NCBI GenBank assembly: GCA_963576475.1
Contig: OY754980.1
Coordinates: forward strand, 28,261,486 to 28,325,485
Length of the DNA: 64,000 nucleotides
Source of the DNA: Molanna angustata
Taxonomy: Eukaryota; Arthropoda; Insecta; Trichoptera; Molannidae
Direction of reading: 5' to 3'
Shown here: one piece after another, positions 22,501-34,605 of the stretch
How the letters are laid out: every line of letters begins with the position of its first letter
How positions within the stretch are numbered: position 1 is the stretch's first letter
Position numbers and translations under genes: made by a program
The notes under the pieces: model-generated
What the model saw: only the letters and a program-made list of their open reading frames with translations
Database searches by the model: none
What the model was told of the DNA's origin: nothing

Positions 22501-23416
22501 ACCTCTTAGGTAATCAATAAATATTGACCGACCTGCTAAGATTTTCGTTGCCACACTGAGAAATACATATTGATTAAAAGACCATAATTCCGATTAAAAA
22601 AATTATAATCTACAGATTTTTTAAACAAAATTCTGGTTTATACCTAAATCATTATCTATATTATTTTTTCTTGGTGCTTGTTCCAGAAAAATATTGTTAT
22701 GGTTCAATTTTTCTTCGTGTAGTTAATCGTGTGTTGGAATTATTTTGATACCTAATGAATCTTATATACATTTTGTTTCTTTTATAGTACCCGCATAAAT
22801 ATTCCTCTTCCCCAGCCCGCATTCTTGTTTCCTGCTAAACCACAGGAGGTATACCTACCAGGAGCCAAGCTATGTTGAAGTAGGTACCTCCACATTGAAT
22901 CTCTTCATTACACTCAACTTTAAAATCATATAATAATGCAACCAGACTCAATCGACCAGCCGCTAGGTGATTCGAAATTGATTTGCACTCCAAGCAACAA
23001 GGATAAAGGGTCAGACACGAATGAACTCCTCAGAAGTCAAATTAAAATGACGGCTATGTGGGCGATATAATACCAACCAATAAGTTATGTAATTGTATCG
23101 GTTGCATCTTGGCATTGGAGCATTTTTTACAAGAAGGATTATTCAAATTTACTTAATATATAGAAAATAAGTAGATATACAAAACAATAAATACAAAAGC
23201 CAATTTACCACGTATAAAAAAATATATTGTTTCGTATATTTAGAAATAAACAAAGATTATACACCGAAATAAATGGGTAGTTAGCTGAGAGGATAGGGCA
23301 AATCTTGCAGGTTCAAATCTTATAGATGTGTCTGAATTGTGTCAAGGACTTGGTCATTATGAAAACATTGTACCGATATCTAATCCAACTGTCAATTTGT
23401 TCAAGAGAATTTTATT
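22501..23416. other. Unassigned stretch; partly unique
   Basis: No gene recognised. 22930-23120 is less AT-rich (GACTCAATCGACCAGCCGCT, CAACAAGGATAAAGGGTCAG) and repeat-free by eye. Confidence 0.35.
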
Positions 23417-23424
23417 CTCTAACC

Positions 23425-24111
23425 CAGTGGTCCCCAACCTTTTTGTCGCCGCGGACCGGTTAGCGTTTGATAATTTCACCGCGGCCCACTGAGGGTAGGG
23501 AGGGTTACATTGGGGAGGGGGGGGGGTCAAATTGAATGTAGATTTTTTAAATTATATTATTTAATAAGGAAATATTATTTTACAGAAAATTATGAAAAAT
23601 TAAAAATAAACAGTAAAGAAAATGTATTAAAAATAATAAATTGTGGTTCCTCACCATAAAGATCAAGGTGTATGGGGAGGGAAAATTCGCTAAAATATTT
23701 ATTCATAATAAAATATAATATTTTTTATTTTTAAAAGAATGAATAAAAATTACGATTGAGGTACCTACATAAGTTGTAGTGATAAAAAAAGTAGTAAGGA
23801 AAATAGAAAATACAAGGTTTGTGGGGAAAATTAGAAAAAACAATATATAATAACAATGAAGGATTATTCCAGACGTTCGAGATGTTTTTTTTTTGGATTC
23901 ATGGGTATTTTCTTTATTTATGAGCCTCAACAGGAAGGTTGAAAGAATTTTTCTTGTTGTTGTCAAGAAAGAGAAAATTAATAATTATTTTAAGCTATAT
24001 GATTGAAATTTTTTCAAAAAATTATTTTGATTTTTAAGCAGGCGGCGCGGCCCAGTACCATTTGGTCCACGGCCCGGTACCGGGCCGCGACCCATAGGTT
24101 GGGGACCACTG
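23425..24111. mobile_element. Non-autonomous hAT element (687 bp) with 8-bp target duplication
   Basis: Perfect 16-bp termini CAGTGGTCCCCAACCT and complement, flanked by CTCTAACC at 23417-23424 and 24112-24119. Subterminal GCCGCGGACCGG and GGCCCGGTACCGGGCCGCGA are GC-rich and the middle is AT-rich. The minus frame 23703-23966 has no transposase motif. Similar termini are known from hAT elements of distant animals, from memory and unverified. Confidence 0.9.
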
Positions 24112-24206
24112 CTCTAACCTGTAAAGATACGCGAGATTTGTATGCAGGATCTATATTTTTCACGGTCATTCCAACTTTGAAGTACTATATTATGGTAAAT
24201 GTTTTT

Positions 24207-24538
24207 TAGATTTTCATATAATATATTATATTATGTCGCAGTTAACAAATTTTGTATGAATCAAAGTTAGGATTTTTTCCGCGAGACTTTTGACAATAAG
24301 GTGGGCAGACCACATCGTTTTTCTATAGAGAATAAAGACTAATGTGAATTGTTTTTGGAATTATTTGTCGAAAAAAACGCTTTGTTCACTAAGATTTAGA
24401 GAACAGTTATCTAGGAATAGTTGAAATGTATGGAAAACTGCAATAATATGTTGCCAACATAACGCCAAACGCGCGATATACCATGACTCACTCATTGCAC
24501 GGAGTACCTACTCCATCTAGTATATTAGAAAATCTATG
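24207..24538 (-). mobile_element. TIR MITE, family H, copy 2
   Basis: Reverse complement of 20135-20473 with blocks AGGTGGGCAGACCACATCGT, TTTTCTATAGAGAATAAAGA and ATGTATGGAAAACTGCAATA. It lies ~95 bp from the hAT at 23425-24111. Confidence 0.8.
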
Positions 24539-25147
24539 ATTATAATATTGTTATAGAAATAATAAATAACAAACGTATAATCTATAAATATATTTGTTTC
24601 ATATAGCAACACACAAATATGGTTTCAGCGTTCAAGGTATGCTGAATCCGTCTATCGAAGAAAACTGTGACCAAACAAATTAAATTTGGAACAAATAGTT
24701 ATCGCATGGTGTAGGTATAATGCGCATGCTCCAGACGACTGCGAGTGTTACCAGTGTCAAATTGATTTGAAGGAATTGCCAAAATAAAAATAATAATAGG
24801 AAGGTACTGACGCGGCACAGCAGGGGAATGTTCATTTGATTCATGAACAATACCCCCCCGGAGATGTCGTCGACAAATAAGTCATTTTCGTACGCCATGT
24901 TAAACCATCATTATATTTTCCTGGTGGTAAAAGGAATAGGGGAAGAATGGAAATACCCCATTACATATATACAACAAATAGTACCTACAGATCTACTGAA
25001 CAAGGGCTGGGAACAAAATTCTATATTTGGATTTTTAACATACTTTTTTAGCATTTTAATAATCCACAATTCATGTTTTAGTACCTACCTACATCTACCT
25101 ACTAAATTTAGTGATTATTAGTATAAAATAAATTCCTTTTTAAATTA
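24539..25147. other. Unassigned stretch
   Basis: No gene recognised. The opposite-strand frames 24680-24898 and 24843-25121 have no domains. Confidence 0.35.
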
Positions 25148-25216
25148 CTATTCGCTCCACATATCATACCGATTGAATAACGACGGCGATAGCACGCAAC
25201 CTTGTCTCACTCTTTT
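25148..25216 (-). pseudogene. Tiny LINE RT fragment (motif around GCVLSP)
   Basis: Minus strand encodes VRQGCVLSPSLFNRYDMWSE then a stop. The QGCxLSPxLFN motif is the conserved block before the catalytic FADD in LINE reverse transcriptases. Nothing adjoining it is recognisable. Confidence 0.65.
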
Positions 25217-25425
25217 ATTGATAGAAAATCACGATGTCGCTAGCTAGTTCTATTACCTACTCCATAGGTACACCGAAATAAAATGAGCGTTGTCATGTCA
25301 TAGGATAGGGGCCCCATGATCCTAAAGAGCCCAGGTCCTCCAATACCAATAGGTTGAAGACAGAATCTATATAGAAAAATTCAAGAACTCGAGACACATG
25401 CATTTAAGTATTTCGAAACTCTTAC

Positions 25426-25453
25426 ACCCGTCATGACCTTTGTCATGACGGGT
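25426..25453. repeat. Perfect short hairpin
   Basis: The 12-bp stem ACCCGTCATGAC pairs with GTCATGACGGGT across a 4-base loop. Not followed by a T-run on either side. Function unknown. Confidence 0.6.
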
Positions 25454-26593
25454 ATCGTGATATCGGTCTTGCATTTCAAACAACATCACAAGATATCAAG
25501 ATTTGTCAATTGTTTGTTCATCACTATAACACACAACGTGATGGTAAAGTTTTGGATAAATAACTAGAGAAATATCATATTTGAATTTTTGCTTGGTGTG
25601 TATTATGTGCAAACTGCCTACCTCCACTTAGAAAATGATCAAACTATTTTACAGAAACTATATGCCTTTTTATAAGTATACACCTATAAGAGATTCATAG
25701 TTGAAGATCATAATAAATATGATCATGTTTCCACTTAACGAAATCTTCTTCGCTGGCCTAAGATATGTCATCGTCGTAACATGCATTTACTTTCACTTAC
25801 TGTATAATAACAATATTGCACCACAATATCACAAAAATGTTATTTTCTTGTCAAATCACGGTCTGTCTCGCCACACCAGCATTCTACTGAATTTCTCAGT
25901 TTCTCTTTAGAAGACTATGGAACACCTTTAAATGATGATACTACATCGTCTCAAACAATTCAATTAAAAAAAAAGACTAAAGCTGTTAAACCTGTCTAAT
26001 AACTCTTAATTGACACTCCTTCCCTATCCTCTCTCGCATCCCACAACCTCTATCTCCCTCCTTTCTTTGTTGCTGTAATTTTACATTTAATAATCTTACG
26101 TACCTATTTATCTTTCTGTAGGTATGTTTTTTATTATATATTTAGTATGTCCTATTCTGATTCGTCTAAATTTATCCGTCTGAATTTTAGTATATGAGAA
26201 ATGTCAAAAAGTTGACTGCATTTATACGGGACTCATTACGTCACAACGCGCGGATGAAATCCTTTTATCCACGGTCTCCCGTTGGTTACAGACGTTTTCG
26301 TACTCTGAAACGAATCAGAATAGGACATAATGTATCTCTATATCACTATAGGTAGGTAAACTATTTATGGCCTCGCGTTGCTTTGTTTGGTTGGAAGAAA
26401 TTGTCTTACTGCAATAAACCCGCCATTGTACACTCTTTTGTACATAAAAAAAAAACAAATAAAAATAGTATTAGGTACATCATGTAGGTACCTATATATC
26501 TATGAATACATTTTTAAAAATATTGGTTTGTTTCCTTACATCATCATGTTTCATTACATCCTTATATATTAAGAAAAAATATTACTCTCACGC
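25454..26593. other. Unassigned stretch
   Basis: No gene. It holds a reversed family-E fragment (26385-26430) and many TAGGTACCTA words. The short frames 25701-25910 and 26378-26572 lack domains. Confidence 0.35.
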
Positions 26594-26855
26594 ACCGGCT
26601 TAAAATAGTGCTTCCACTATTTACTATTATCATCGTTTTAGGGTGTCCTGTAAGAGCCGGGTAATCGAAATAATAATATATAGTTCAGCAATGAGTTTCA
26701 CCACCCATTTTATGATTGTAGTGCCTTTTTTAATGGAGCGAGACTGGTGTGTATACGGGAACGCGTTGTCCTTCCTTTTATAAGTTAATGCCCACCCGCG
26801 CATCTTTCGCTGGTTACCCCACATTGTGGGATAAGCCGTGACGGTATGAATAAAA
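26594..26855 (+). mobile_element. Repeat family D copy
   Basis: GCACCGGCTTAAAATAGTGC through AGCAATGAGTTTCACCACCC to CTGGTTACCCCACATTGTGG and GGTATGAATAAAAAATATG. It includes the upstream block. Confidence 0.7.
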
Positions 26856-27299
26856 AATATGAAAAGAAAATAATATTTTTCCCAAGTCTTCCCTTAATAA
26901 ATATTCTTGGCTGGTAGATAGGTACCTATACAGCTATAAAGTGTATGGGGAAACGCTTGGTTTGGTATTGGGCACAACATGAACTGGAGGGGTAAATTTA
27001 AATTGTAGGTTTTGCAGTCAATTATTTTAATACCTAGTAGTTTACTCTGGATTATCTGAGAGGGGTGTTTTATACAATCGGTGGTTAAGTTTGACTTATA
27101 ACGACACCATTAAGTTGATACATTTTCAGATGGGATAAAAATACATTCAAATGACTACAAAATTCAAAATTGATTTGAAAACTAGAATTCAGTTTGAAAA
27201 GTCTTTATTTTTGATTCTTTAAACAGAATTATGATTTATATCTTTTTGAGATGAAACAATGAAACGAAAACGCAAAAAATAATGCACGTGAAAGAAATG

Positions 27300-27450
27300 T
27301 AACGAGGTGATGGCTGAGTGGCTAATGAAATGTATTAGTAATCCAGTGGACGAGGGTTCGAATCCTACCTCGGCTAATTTCCATCGCCTATAGCATAAGC
27401 ATTTGTTTAGTTTAGGAAATGTATGAGAGAATATTTTCCAGAAGAAATTA
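27300..27450 (+). mobile_element. SINE family A, diverged copy
   Basis: GATGGCTGAGTGGCTAATG head (A-box region), GGGTTCGAATCCTACC B box, CCTATAGCATAAGCATTTG body and AAATGTATGAGAGAAT tail. Confidence 0.75.
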
Positions 27451-27600
27451 TTTTTTTCCAATTAAAGTGTATAAAAAATCGCCATTTATTCTCTCATCGA
27501 CTCGCCAACTAATTTGCATGATCACGTTTTGTATTTGTGCAACTTTCCTTAACTATGTATTTTAGTTATCAAAAGGTATATTGTTGAATTCGCAAATCAA

Positions 27601-27966
27601 GAGGGCAAGTCCGGTCAAACGGTAGAATCAAAACCTTCATGATACCCCATTTCATGCATGGATATAACTTAAGTAGGGGGGCGAGTCTGGTTTGACCGGC
27701 GAAATCAAAACCCCAGTGATTACACACATCATTGATATAATTATCGTATGGAGTTCTATGATATCTAAAGATATTATAGAACTCCATATAATATTTATAT
27801 CCATGATATGGGTAAATAAGGAGGGTTTTCATTTCGACGGTCAACCAGACTTGCCCCATAGATCTTAAGATATTATAGAACTCCATAAGATAATTAGGTA
27901 TACCTATCTACGATATGGGTTATCATGATGGTTTTGATTCCACCGTTTGACCAGACATGCCCCCCC
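27601..27966. mobile_element. Outer foldback MITE hosting a second copy of its own family
   Basis: The left arm starts GAGGGCAAGTCCGGTCAAAC and reaches TTAAGTA at 27677. The right arm restarts ATAGATCTTAAGATATTATA after 27855 and ends CCAGACATGCCCCCCCCC. The interruption is another member of the same family. Confidence 0.75.
27678..27855. mobile_element. Inner foldback MITE, same family
   Basis: Complete palindrome from GGGGGGCGAGTCTGGTTTGA to the complement ending CAACCAGACTTGCCCC. Centre TGATATCTAAAGATATTATA. It lies within the loop region of the outer copy. Confidence 0.8.
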
Positions 27967-29269
27967 CCCAGGATATTACGGGTCATAAGCCCTGTAAATA
28001 TCTACCTGGGCTCACCCTCGTCCTATGTAAAAATATTCTTCATCATTTTGGAATAGATATAAATATATAAAGGTAGGTACCTACTTAATTAGTGTTATCT
28101 CTTGAAAAATGTTTTATTTTAAGTACCTACCTATGTACCTATATAAAACGAATCATACCAAAAATATCGTTTAGCACAAATTGTTTAATAAAAAACAATT
28201 TAAATAATACCTACTATCTAAAACAAATATTCATCAAATAGGTTTCTGCAAATAATATTTATTCAAAATTAATTTATTTTCTAAGTAGTAAGCAAATATG
28301 TAACTCAATTTTAAATTAATATTTGATATAGGGATTATTATTGGTTGATATTAATCGGGCCGTGTGGCTCCATGTTACATTATGATGTATGCCTTGTGTA
28401 ATATGTAAACACTGGGGTTATGATATAATCCATAGATTATAACACCCCCAATGTATGTACCTATCAGCGCAGTGCATTGTTGGCAACACTTTCTCTAGAG
28501 CTATTGTTTATGGTAACTAAAACACAAAAGATCGTGTAGTTACCTACGCGTGTAACATAACACCTACTGAAACTAATAATAATTAATAGTATATGTTGTA
28601 CCTTGTTATATCTAAATTGGTAGAGAAAAAATAATTATTATCTATTATCACTTACCTATATTGAAAATTAATTACATAAATGAAATAATTTTATATAAAA
28701 CTTACATTAATCATGCAAAATTTTACCTCTTTACACTGAAAAACTCTTGTTAGTTATAAGATATTGCCATTTAAGAATAAAACTTACCAAACCACAGATA
28801 AAAAACTAATAAAATCTAAAGATCTTCAATTATGAACACTTTTACATAAATAAAGTTCATTTCTTTGATTTATAAACACTTCCATGTAGGTAGGTTCCTG
28901 CGAAAATGGCGAGTTTATTGCCAAATGACAATTTCTTCTAACAAACCAGTGTTTAGTACAGCTAATTGATGATTTATGAAAAATGTATAATAGGCAGGTA
29001 TACCTACCTACCTACCCAAAATTTACACACGTAAGTACCTACCTACATAAAATGATATTGGCAGATTATGAACTTTTTAAATAAATGAATAATTTTACGC
29101 GAATTTCGAAGAAAAACGAAAAAATAATGTCTTTATGATGAATTGGAAAAAAATGATAAGTTGTGACAGTATAAGATCTTTTAGAAAGGAGAACTCACAT
29201 TTTTCACCTTCCTAGGGGCAAATAATACTTGTAAAATTCCTTTTTCACTCTATCAAAAAATAATCCACC
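27967..29269. other. AT-rich stretch with small hairpin and family-E fragment
   Basis: No gene. A hairpin at 28408-28453 (ACACTGGGGTTATGATATAA facing its complement) and a family-E piece at about 28900-28955. Otherwise AT-rich. Confidence 0.4.
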
Positions 29270-29620
29270 GGCAGAAGTAAATTATTATTCCCCCCGCTCG
29301 CCAATATATTACCGGCCATGTTGGTCCTGACATGTCACACATTTCCCGCCCTTTTCACGCGTCGTTCAAGAATGGACTCGACTAAATCCGCGCCGCCCGC
29401 CATGCCCATTATCAAACATTTCATAACTCGCCCACTGCGCATGACAGCCGAATAAATTATTCCCTTTTCCTACTAATAATAATTATTATTATTATCATTG
29501 CCATATCCGAGGCTTAGTGTTTATTCTCTGCCATTTCTGCGTTTATAATCCTCATATTGTTCCGCCGAACGATCCAATAGCCCACACGCGCGGTCTTTTC
29601 ATTTTTAAAATTAGAACGGT
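29270..29620. promoter_or_regulatory. Unique GC-richer island, candidate conserved noncoding element
   Basis: Stands out by higher GC content, lack of any repeat seen elsewhere in the window and absence of a long frame (for example CACACATTTCCCGCCCTTTT, ACTCGCCCACTGCGCATGAC, GTTCCGCCGAACGATCC). Large introns of developmental homeobox genes often hold enhancers. This is inference from composition and context only. Confidence 0.3.
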
Positions 29621-29998
29621 AAGTAGTTGAGATTGACATGTTGCCATAGATTCATTTTATATAGGTACCTACATATCTACTGATAAGGACATTATATTAT
29701 TTTCGTATCCAACAAATACTTAAGATTTCGCTTAGTTAGGTATATCCATGATTTTTAAAATAATAATAGTAGGTTCGCTTATGAGACCTTCTGTTTTTTC
29801 TTACGGTTTCGTCATTGATTTTTTTTTTTATTACAAATACCGAAAATTACATTATTTTAAGTAAGCAATATAACAAATAAATTGAGTTGGTTTGTACCAC
29901 CTCACTAGGAGATAGATAAAATGATAAAATGCCTGTTCCGATAGATAAAATGGCATTGAAGAAATATCAAGTTTTCATAATAAAAGACTTAAATAAAA

Positions 29999-30110
29999 AA
30001 AAAATCGAACAATCTCATTTCAATCTCATTGAAAGTTTTCCATACAAAATTTGAATACTTTGTAGAGTGATTTGGTAGTGAGTAGTATAGCGTTGGCCAC
30101 AACGCAATTG
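29999..30110 (-). repeat. GTTGTGGCCAAC-motif repeat, inverted copy
   Basis: Reverse complement of 16186-16330 (TTCCATACAAAATTTGAATA, GTAGAGTGATTTGGTAGTGA, TATAGCGTTGGCCACAACG). Confidence 0.6.
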
Positions 30111-30234
30111 TTTGACAGTAGGTACGTACCTACTTATAGACCTATTCAGCTGCTTATACCTATAGAAGCGTTAGCTATACTCACTCGACTATAGCTCTAA
30201 AATAATTTATTCGACAAGAAAATTACTGTAAATC

Positions 30235-30440
30235 ACGGTGTTCTTCGTTCCAATTAACAACAAAAAACCGGGAAATTTTCTAACCAATTTCGATTCGCGC
30301 GTCAAATTAATTATAAATTGCAACTCCTGTAATTTTAAATTTTCCCGCGCCAGCAATTATTTGCATATTGTGGCAACACAAATGTATCTCGTTGACGCAT
30401 CTCAGCGGGCGAACACCGCCTGGAAGCTCTTTTAAAATAA
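30235..30440. promoter_or_regulatory. Unique island with octamer-like and homeodomain-like sites
   Basis: Non-repetitive and GC-richer than the flanks, with TTTGCATA (octamer-like), several AATTA cores and GATTCGCGCGTCAAATTAAT. The 65-codon plus frame (30238-30435) has no known domain and no clear coding signal. Regulatory function is inference. Confidence 0.28.
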
Positions 30441-30799
30441 ATAGGTACCTACCCGCACCGTGGAGATAAAACAAACGGAGAGCGAACTAATAGTTGCGAA
30501 AAGCTGAGGGTATACATGTAAGTATCTGAAGTATGTAGAAGTAGGAATTGAAGGAAGGAAATGTTCAATTATTGCAATTGGTTAAAGCGCGCCAGTAGGT
30601 ACCTACTAAAATACAAATATTTTTGTACCTACATTTTTTTTTATTCAATACGTATTTCTTTGTGTTCTTAAATAATATGATCAACAATGCCTCTGTTCTG
30701 GGGCTGTTAGATAATATATTCGTAATTGGCCACTCGTACATGACACTAGCAGTTTATTTTATCTTCTTGTATTATACATAATATAAACAAATATAATGC

Positions 30800-31035
30800 A
30801 TACTGGCGGGCTTATTGGCACTAGGCAATTTCTTTCAACCAACCAGATATCACAAAATTGAATTTGTACATCAATAAAATAATAAAAGCGAAAAAAAAAC
30901 AAACAAAGAATATACCTATTTATACATAACACTAAGATAAAATTAAAGACAAAAAAACATCATAGCAAAAAAAGGATTGGGAAAGAACAAAGAGGGAAAA
31001 TCGGAATCAGGTGTTAAGGGATAAATATTCCTTCA
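30800..31035. other. Family-E fragment and A-rich stretch
   Basis: GCGGGCTTATTGGCACTAGG and TTTCTTTCAACCAACCAG (30804-30846), then A-rich DNA before the LINE tail at 31040. Confidence 0.5.
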
Positions 31036-31039
31036 TTAG

Positions 31040-31220
31040 TTTTTTCTTGAAAATGCTGACTTGGAGACTTTGTCCGGCAAAGAGACGTGAGGGGCGACCG
31101 CAGATAAAATTGAGGGATGATATCAAACGATATACTGCCATGTCCTGGATGCAGACAACACAGGATAGAGCGACATGGTGGCAAATAGATGAGGCCTTCG
31201 TTCTGGAGTGGACGTAAATA
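31040..31220 (+). pseudogene. LINE reverse transcriptase extreme C-terminus
   Basis: An open frame reads LCPAKRREGRPQIKLRDDIK and then WMQTTQDRATWWQIDEAFVL EWT-stop, the usual GRPxxRWxDD ... DRxxWxxLxEAFVxxW end of RTE/CR1-type LINE proteins. Upstream coding is missing. Confidence 0.75.
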
Positions 31221-31377
31221 TTCAGAGAAAGAATTTTAAATGTTTCTCATTCTGAGAATCGACACGAGGTTGCCAGCACAGAAATCAAACGACTTTATTC
31301 AAGACAGAGACTGGTTTTGCTCGTCACAAGTTTACTGTACTCGTGTGATTTATTTTTTGACGTCTTAACGATATGAC

Positions 31378-31450
31378 AATTATATTAAAATAAAACAATT
31401 TGTTTTAGATTCTACCGTAGAAAAACAAATTGTTTTATTTTAATATAATT
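31378..31450. repeat. Perfect 29-bp inverted repeat
   Basis: AATTATATTAAAATAAAACA and the following TTTGTTTT at 31378-31406 are exactly complementary to 31422-31450, with a 15-base spacer. AT-only stem. Could be a MITE remnant. Confidence 0.75.
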
Positions 31451-32278
31451 TAAAATGGAATTCTACTACGTAAATTATCCACAAGTACTTAAGATATGAC
31501 AATTATTGACATATCTGTTTCGCCAGGCGAGCTAAACTATACACTGCTTTATCTACCATTACCCGTTTACTGACTGGTACAAGTCATAAGATATAAATAT
31601 GTATATCTACCCGTCTGTAGTTGGTAGTAAGATACTTTCCATTTAACTAATATAAAGTCGCTCAGCTTCATTTCGTTGTGGGAAGTGCTCGACAAACAAA
31701 CTGTACGCTTCCATTACATATATTTTTGTTACAACTTAATACAGTCAGTCATCTCTGTAGAGCAGCAGCGGTTTAGCTTGCTATACCTACTTATAATGTA
31801 CCTACCTACATTGTACATATTCCTGGCCTCCCTTTATTTCTAGTAAATGTTTGCGAGCCTCTTCAAACGTCCAACAGCGCCCATATTTATGTACATCGGG
31901 GGCGACATCTGACGGTGAGTAGATGATATTATTATCTCCTACTTTTGACAAATGAATGACAGATGCAATCATTTTTAGTAATGTTAATACGTTGTGGACA
32001 TTCCATAAAACATTCCAACTATCCATTTTTGTTCTATGAATAAACCAAATAATAAGGCTCAATTTAAATTGTAAAAGAGAGTTAGTTTTACAATAATTCG
32101 AATATTATATTCATTAGGTATACTTACTATACTCTTTGCACACCCACTCACCTGTCGTGGTTACCCCACATTGAGGGATATGCCGTGATGGTATAAATGA
32201 ATGAACCAATGAACTAAACTCTTTTTCCTGAGAGAACGACAACTATGACTGTAGGTACCGCACTTTTTCCTTTCCAAG
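31451..32278. other. Unassigned stretch with a family-D fragment
   Basis: The minus frame 31802-32062 (86 codons) has no recognised domain. The family-D end is at about 32140-32200 (GTGGTTACCCCACATTGAGG, GGATATGCCGTGATGG). Confidence 0.4.
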
Positions 32279-34385
32279 CAGTGTAGCCAACCTTAGTTTT
32301 ATAACTGTTGATTTACAGTTTTTTGGAAATCCTTTCAGTTTTTAGTTTAGACCTCCAAATCTACAGTTTTTAATTAATGTATTTATTTGTTTTTTTTAAG
32401 TAATAAGTTTTATATTTTTGTTGTTTTGTACTGTTTACTTAATTTAATTAATTTGTGGAAAGTATATAGTTTTTTTTTAATTTTCTATTGTCACTGTTTC
32501 TTTCCTGAACAAATAAGTAAATTAATTAATATCAAACATGTTGATATAACTCAAACAGGTGATAATTCATCCATTTATAGTTAAAATGATTCTATAATAT
32601 GTGTTTTATAGAACAACTTTATTGATAAAAGTTTGATGATCACATGATTTTTTTGTTTATATTTTTTCCCCATATGTGTTACCATTAAATAACACAAAAT
32701 AAGAAAAGGCTGTAGATTTATAGTTTTTAATTTACTATTTACAGTTTTCTACAGTTTTTTTTAAATATGTATGCAGTTTTACGGATAACCTAGTCTTCAC
32801 ACCATTTTTGTAAACCTAACCTACAAAAGTTTGGTAAAAATAGGTTGGTTAGGTTTGTTTGTAGTTATAATTGCGATTGGCGTGAGCCAGTTGCATTATA
32901 TATTTAAAAAAAAAGTAACTAAAATATTAAATAACTGACTAAATTGGTATTTTTACCAAACTTTTGTAGGTTATGTTTAAAACGAGTGGGTTGTGGCCAA
33001 CACTAAACTCTCCACACCACAAATATTGACAATGAAATATTTTATTCATTCTAAATTTTACTACCAGGAATATAAATTTTCTAACGATAGTATATTTTCA
33101 TGTTAAGATAGACAAACTATTAATGCAGTATGGTGAAGAATTCTAATGTGGTATGAAATATTTTAATAAAAGCAGATAAATTTTGTTTTAAAGGACGTTA
33201 GAGCATTTTCAAAATTTTGACACGTGATATCATATGAAGATTTTTTTTGTTATTTATGGAAAGCTAATCAGTTCTATGTTCAAGCTCTTTACATTATAAC
33301 ATGAAACCAAATTACTGAACGTTTCCATACATAGAAATTTATCTAATTACATTTTTATTCATACTAAATGTTACTATCAGGAATATAAATTTTCTTCCGA
33401 TAGTATATTTTTATGTTAAGATAGACAAACTATTAATGCAGTATAGTGAAGACTGCTTATGTTGTATGAAATATTTTTTAAAAAAAGCAGATAAATTTTG
33501 TTTCAAAGAGCGTTAGAGCATTTTGACAATGTTGACACGTGATATCATATGAAGAAATTTTATGATATCTATGAAAAGCTAATCAGTTCTAAGTTCAAGC
33601 TATTAATATTCTTATATCAATATGAAATCAATGAACTGAACATTGCCAAATATAAAAAAATTCTCTTGTTACATATAAGTTTCATACAAATATCCATTAA
33701 ATAAAATATAATTTTTGAAACCGTTGAATATTTTTCTTTTAACATTGACCAACTTTGAATACAATTTTATGAAGATTCTTGGTGTTGTATAAATAGTTGA
33801 AACCAAATTAAAATATCTCTAATTTCCAGGTCGTGAGAGCATTTTTTCAGTTTTAATAGATGAAATCATAAAGAAACATTGGGAAAAAATGAACCTTTGT
33901 CTATGGAAAACTAATCAGCTCTAAGTTTATGGACTTAACACATGTGATACCAATATGAAGTCAATCGGACTTATAGTTTGGGCTGCAGAGAGGACACAAA
34001 AAAAAAACAACGTAAATGATGAATTCATAGAGAAGATATCAAAAGTTGTCTATGGAAAACTAATCAGCTCTAGGTCTTTGCACTTTACACATATGATGTT
34101 AATATGAAGTCGATCAGACTTATAGTTTGGGCTGTAGAGAGGACACAAAAAAGATAAATGCTACGGCGTACGGCGTACAGCGTATACGCCATACACACAA
34201 ACACATCACGACGAAACTCATAGTGTGCATTCTCTACATGATACCCATTGAGAAATTGATGTAAAAAAAATACGCTTAAATTTTGCGAAATCATGACTCT
34301 CCCCTATTCCATAGTGTGGAGAGTAAAAAATGGTGTGAAGACTAGGCTATCCCAGTTTTACTCTAGGATGAGGTTGGCAACACTG
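32279..34385. mobile_element. hAT-type element (outer), invaded by another TIR element
   Basis: The left terminus CAGTGTAGCCAACCTTA and the right terminus (complement of TGAGGTTGGCAACACTG) match at 15 of 17 positions. Flanks are TTTCCAAG (32271-32278) and TCTCCAAG (34386-34393), an 8-bp duplication with one change. Without the 1571-bp insert and one copy of its 8-bp duplication the element would be about 528 bp. Much of it repeats CTACAGTTTTT and TTTACAGTTTT words. Confidence 0.75.
32783..34353. mobile_element. TIR element (1571 bp) with 8-bp target duplication and internal tandem repeats
   Basis: The termini GGATAACCTAGTCTTCACAC and complement (about 27 bp, CACACCATTTTT inward) are flanked by AGTTTTAC at 32775-32782 and 34354-34361. 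Inside are diverged ~314-bp direct repeats (33043 and 33357 both start ATTCAT-CTAAAT-TTACTA; GACACGTGATATCATATGAA at 33220 and 33533). Later shorter ones repeat ACTAATCAGCTCTA and ATAGTTTGGGCTG. No transposase frame. Superfamily open; 8-bp duplications occur in hAT and P, among others. Confidence 0.8.
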
Positions 34386-34605
34386 TCTCCAAGAATCATT
34401 CTGTAACCTTCCAATATTGAGGAAAAACTTTGGGGTGAAAAAATACCAAGTAATTTATATAAGTAATAAGTTTTAAAATTAATTATTTATATTTTTAATA
34501 TACTTATTAATAGATTCAGAAATTTCTATTTTTTTTTATATCACGGTCATTACACGATTAGTAAATTAACAAAGAATCTAGTTTAATCGTAATCATAAGT
34601 TTCTG

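Noticed and set aside
23703..23966. 87-codon minus frame inside the 687-bp hAT as a transposase piece
   Set aside because: Lys/Ile/Phe-rich from AT bias; no hAT dimerisation or DDE motif.
25426..25453. Perfect hairpin as a transcription terminator
   Set aside because: Eukaryotic context, no T-run, no neighbouring gene.
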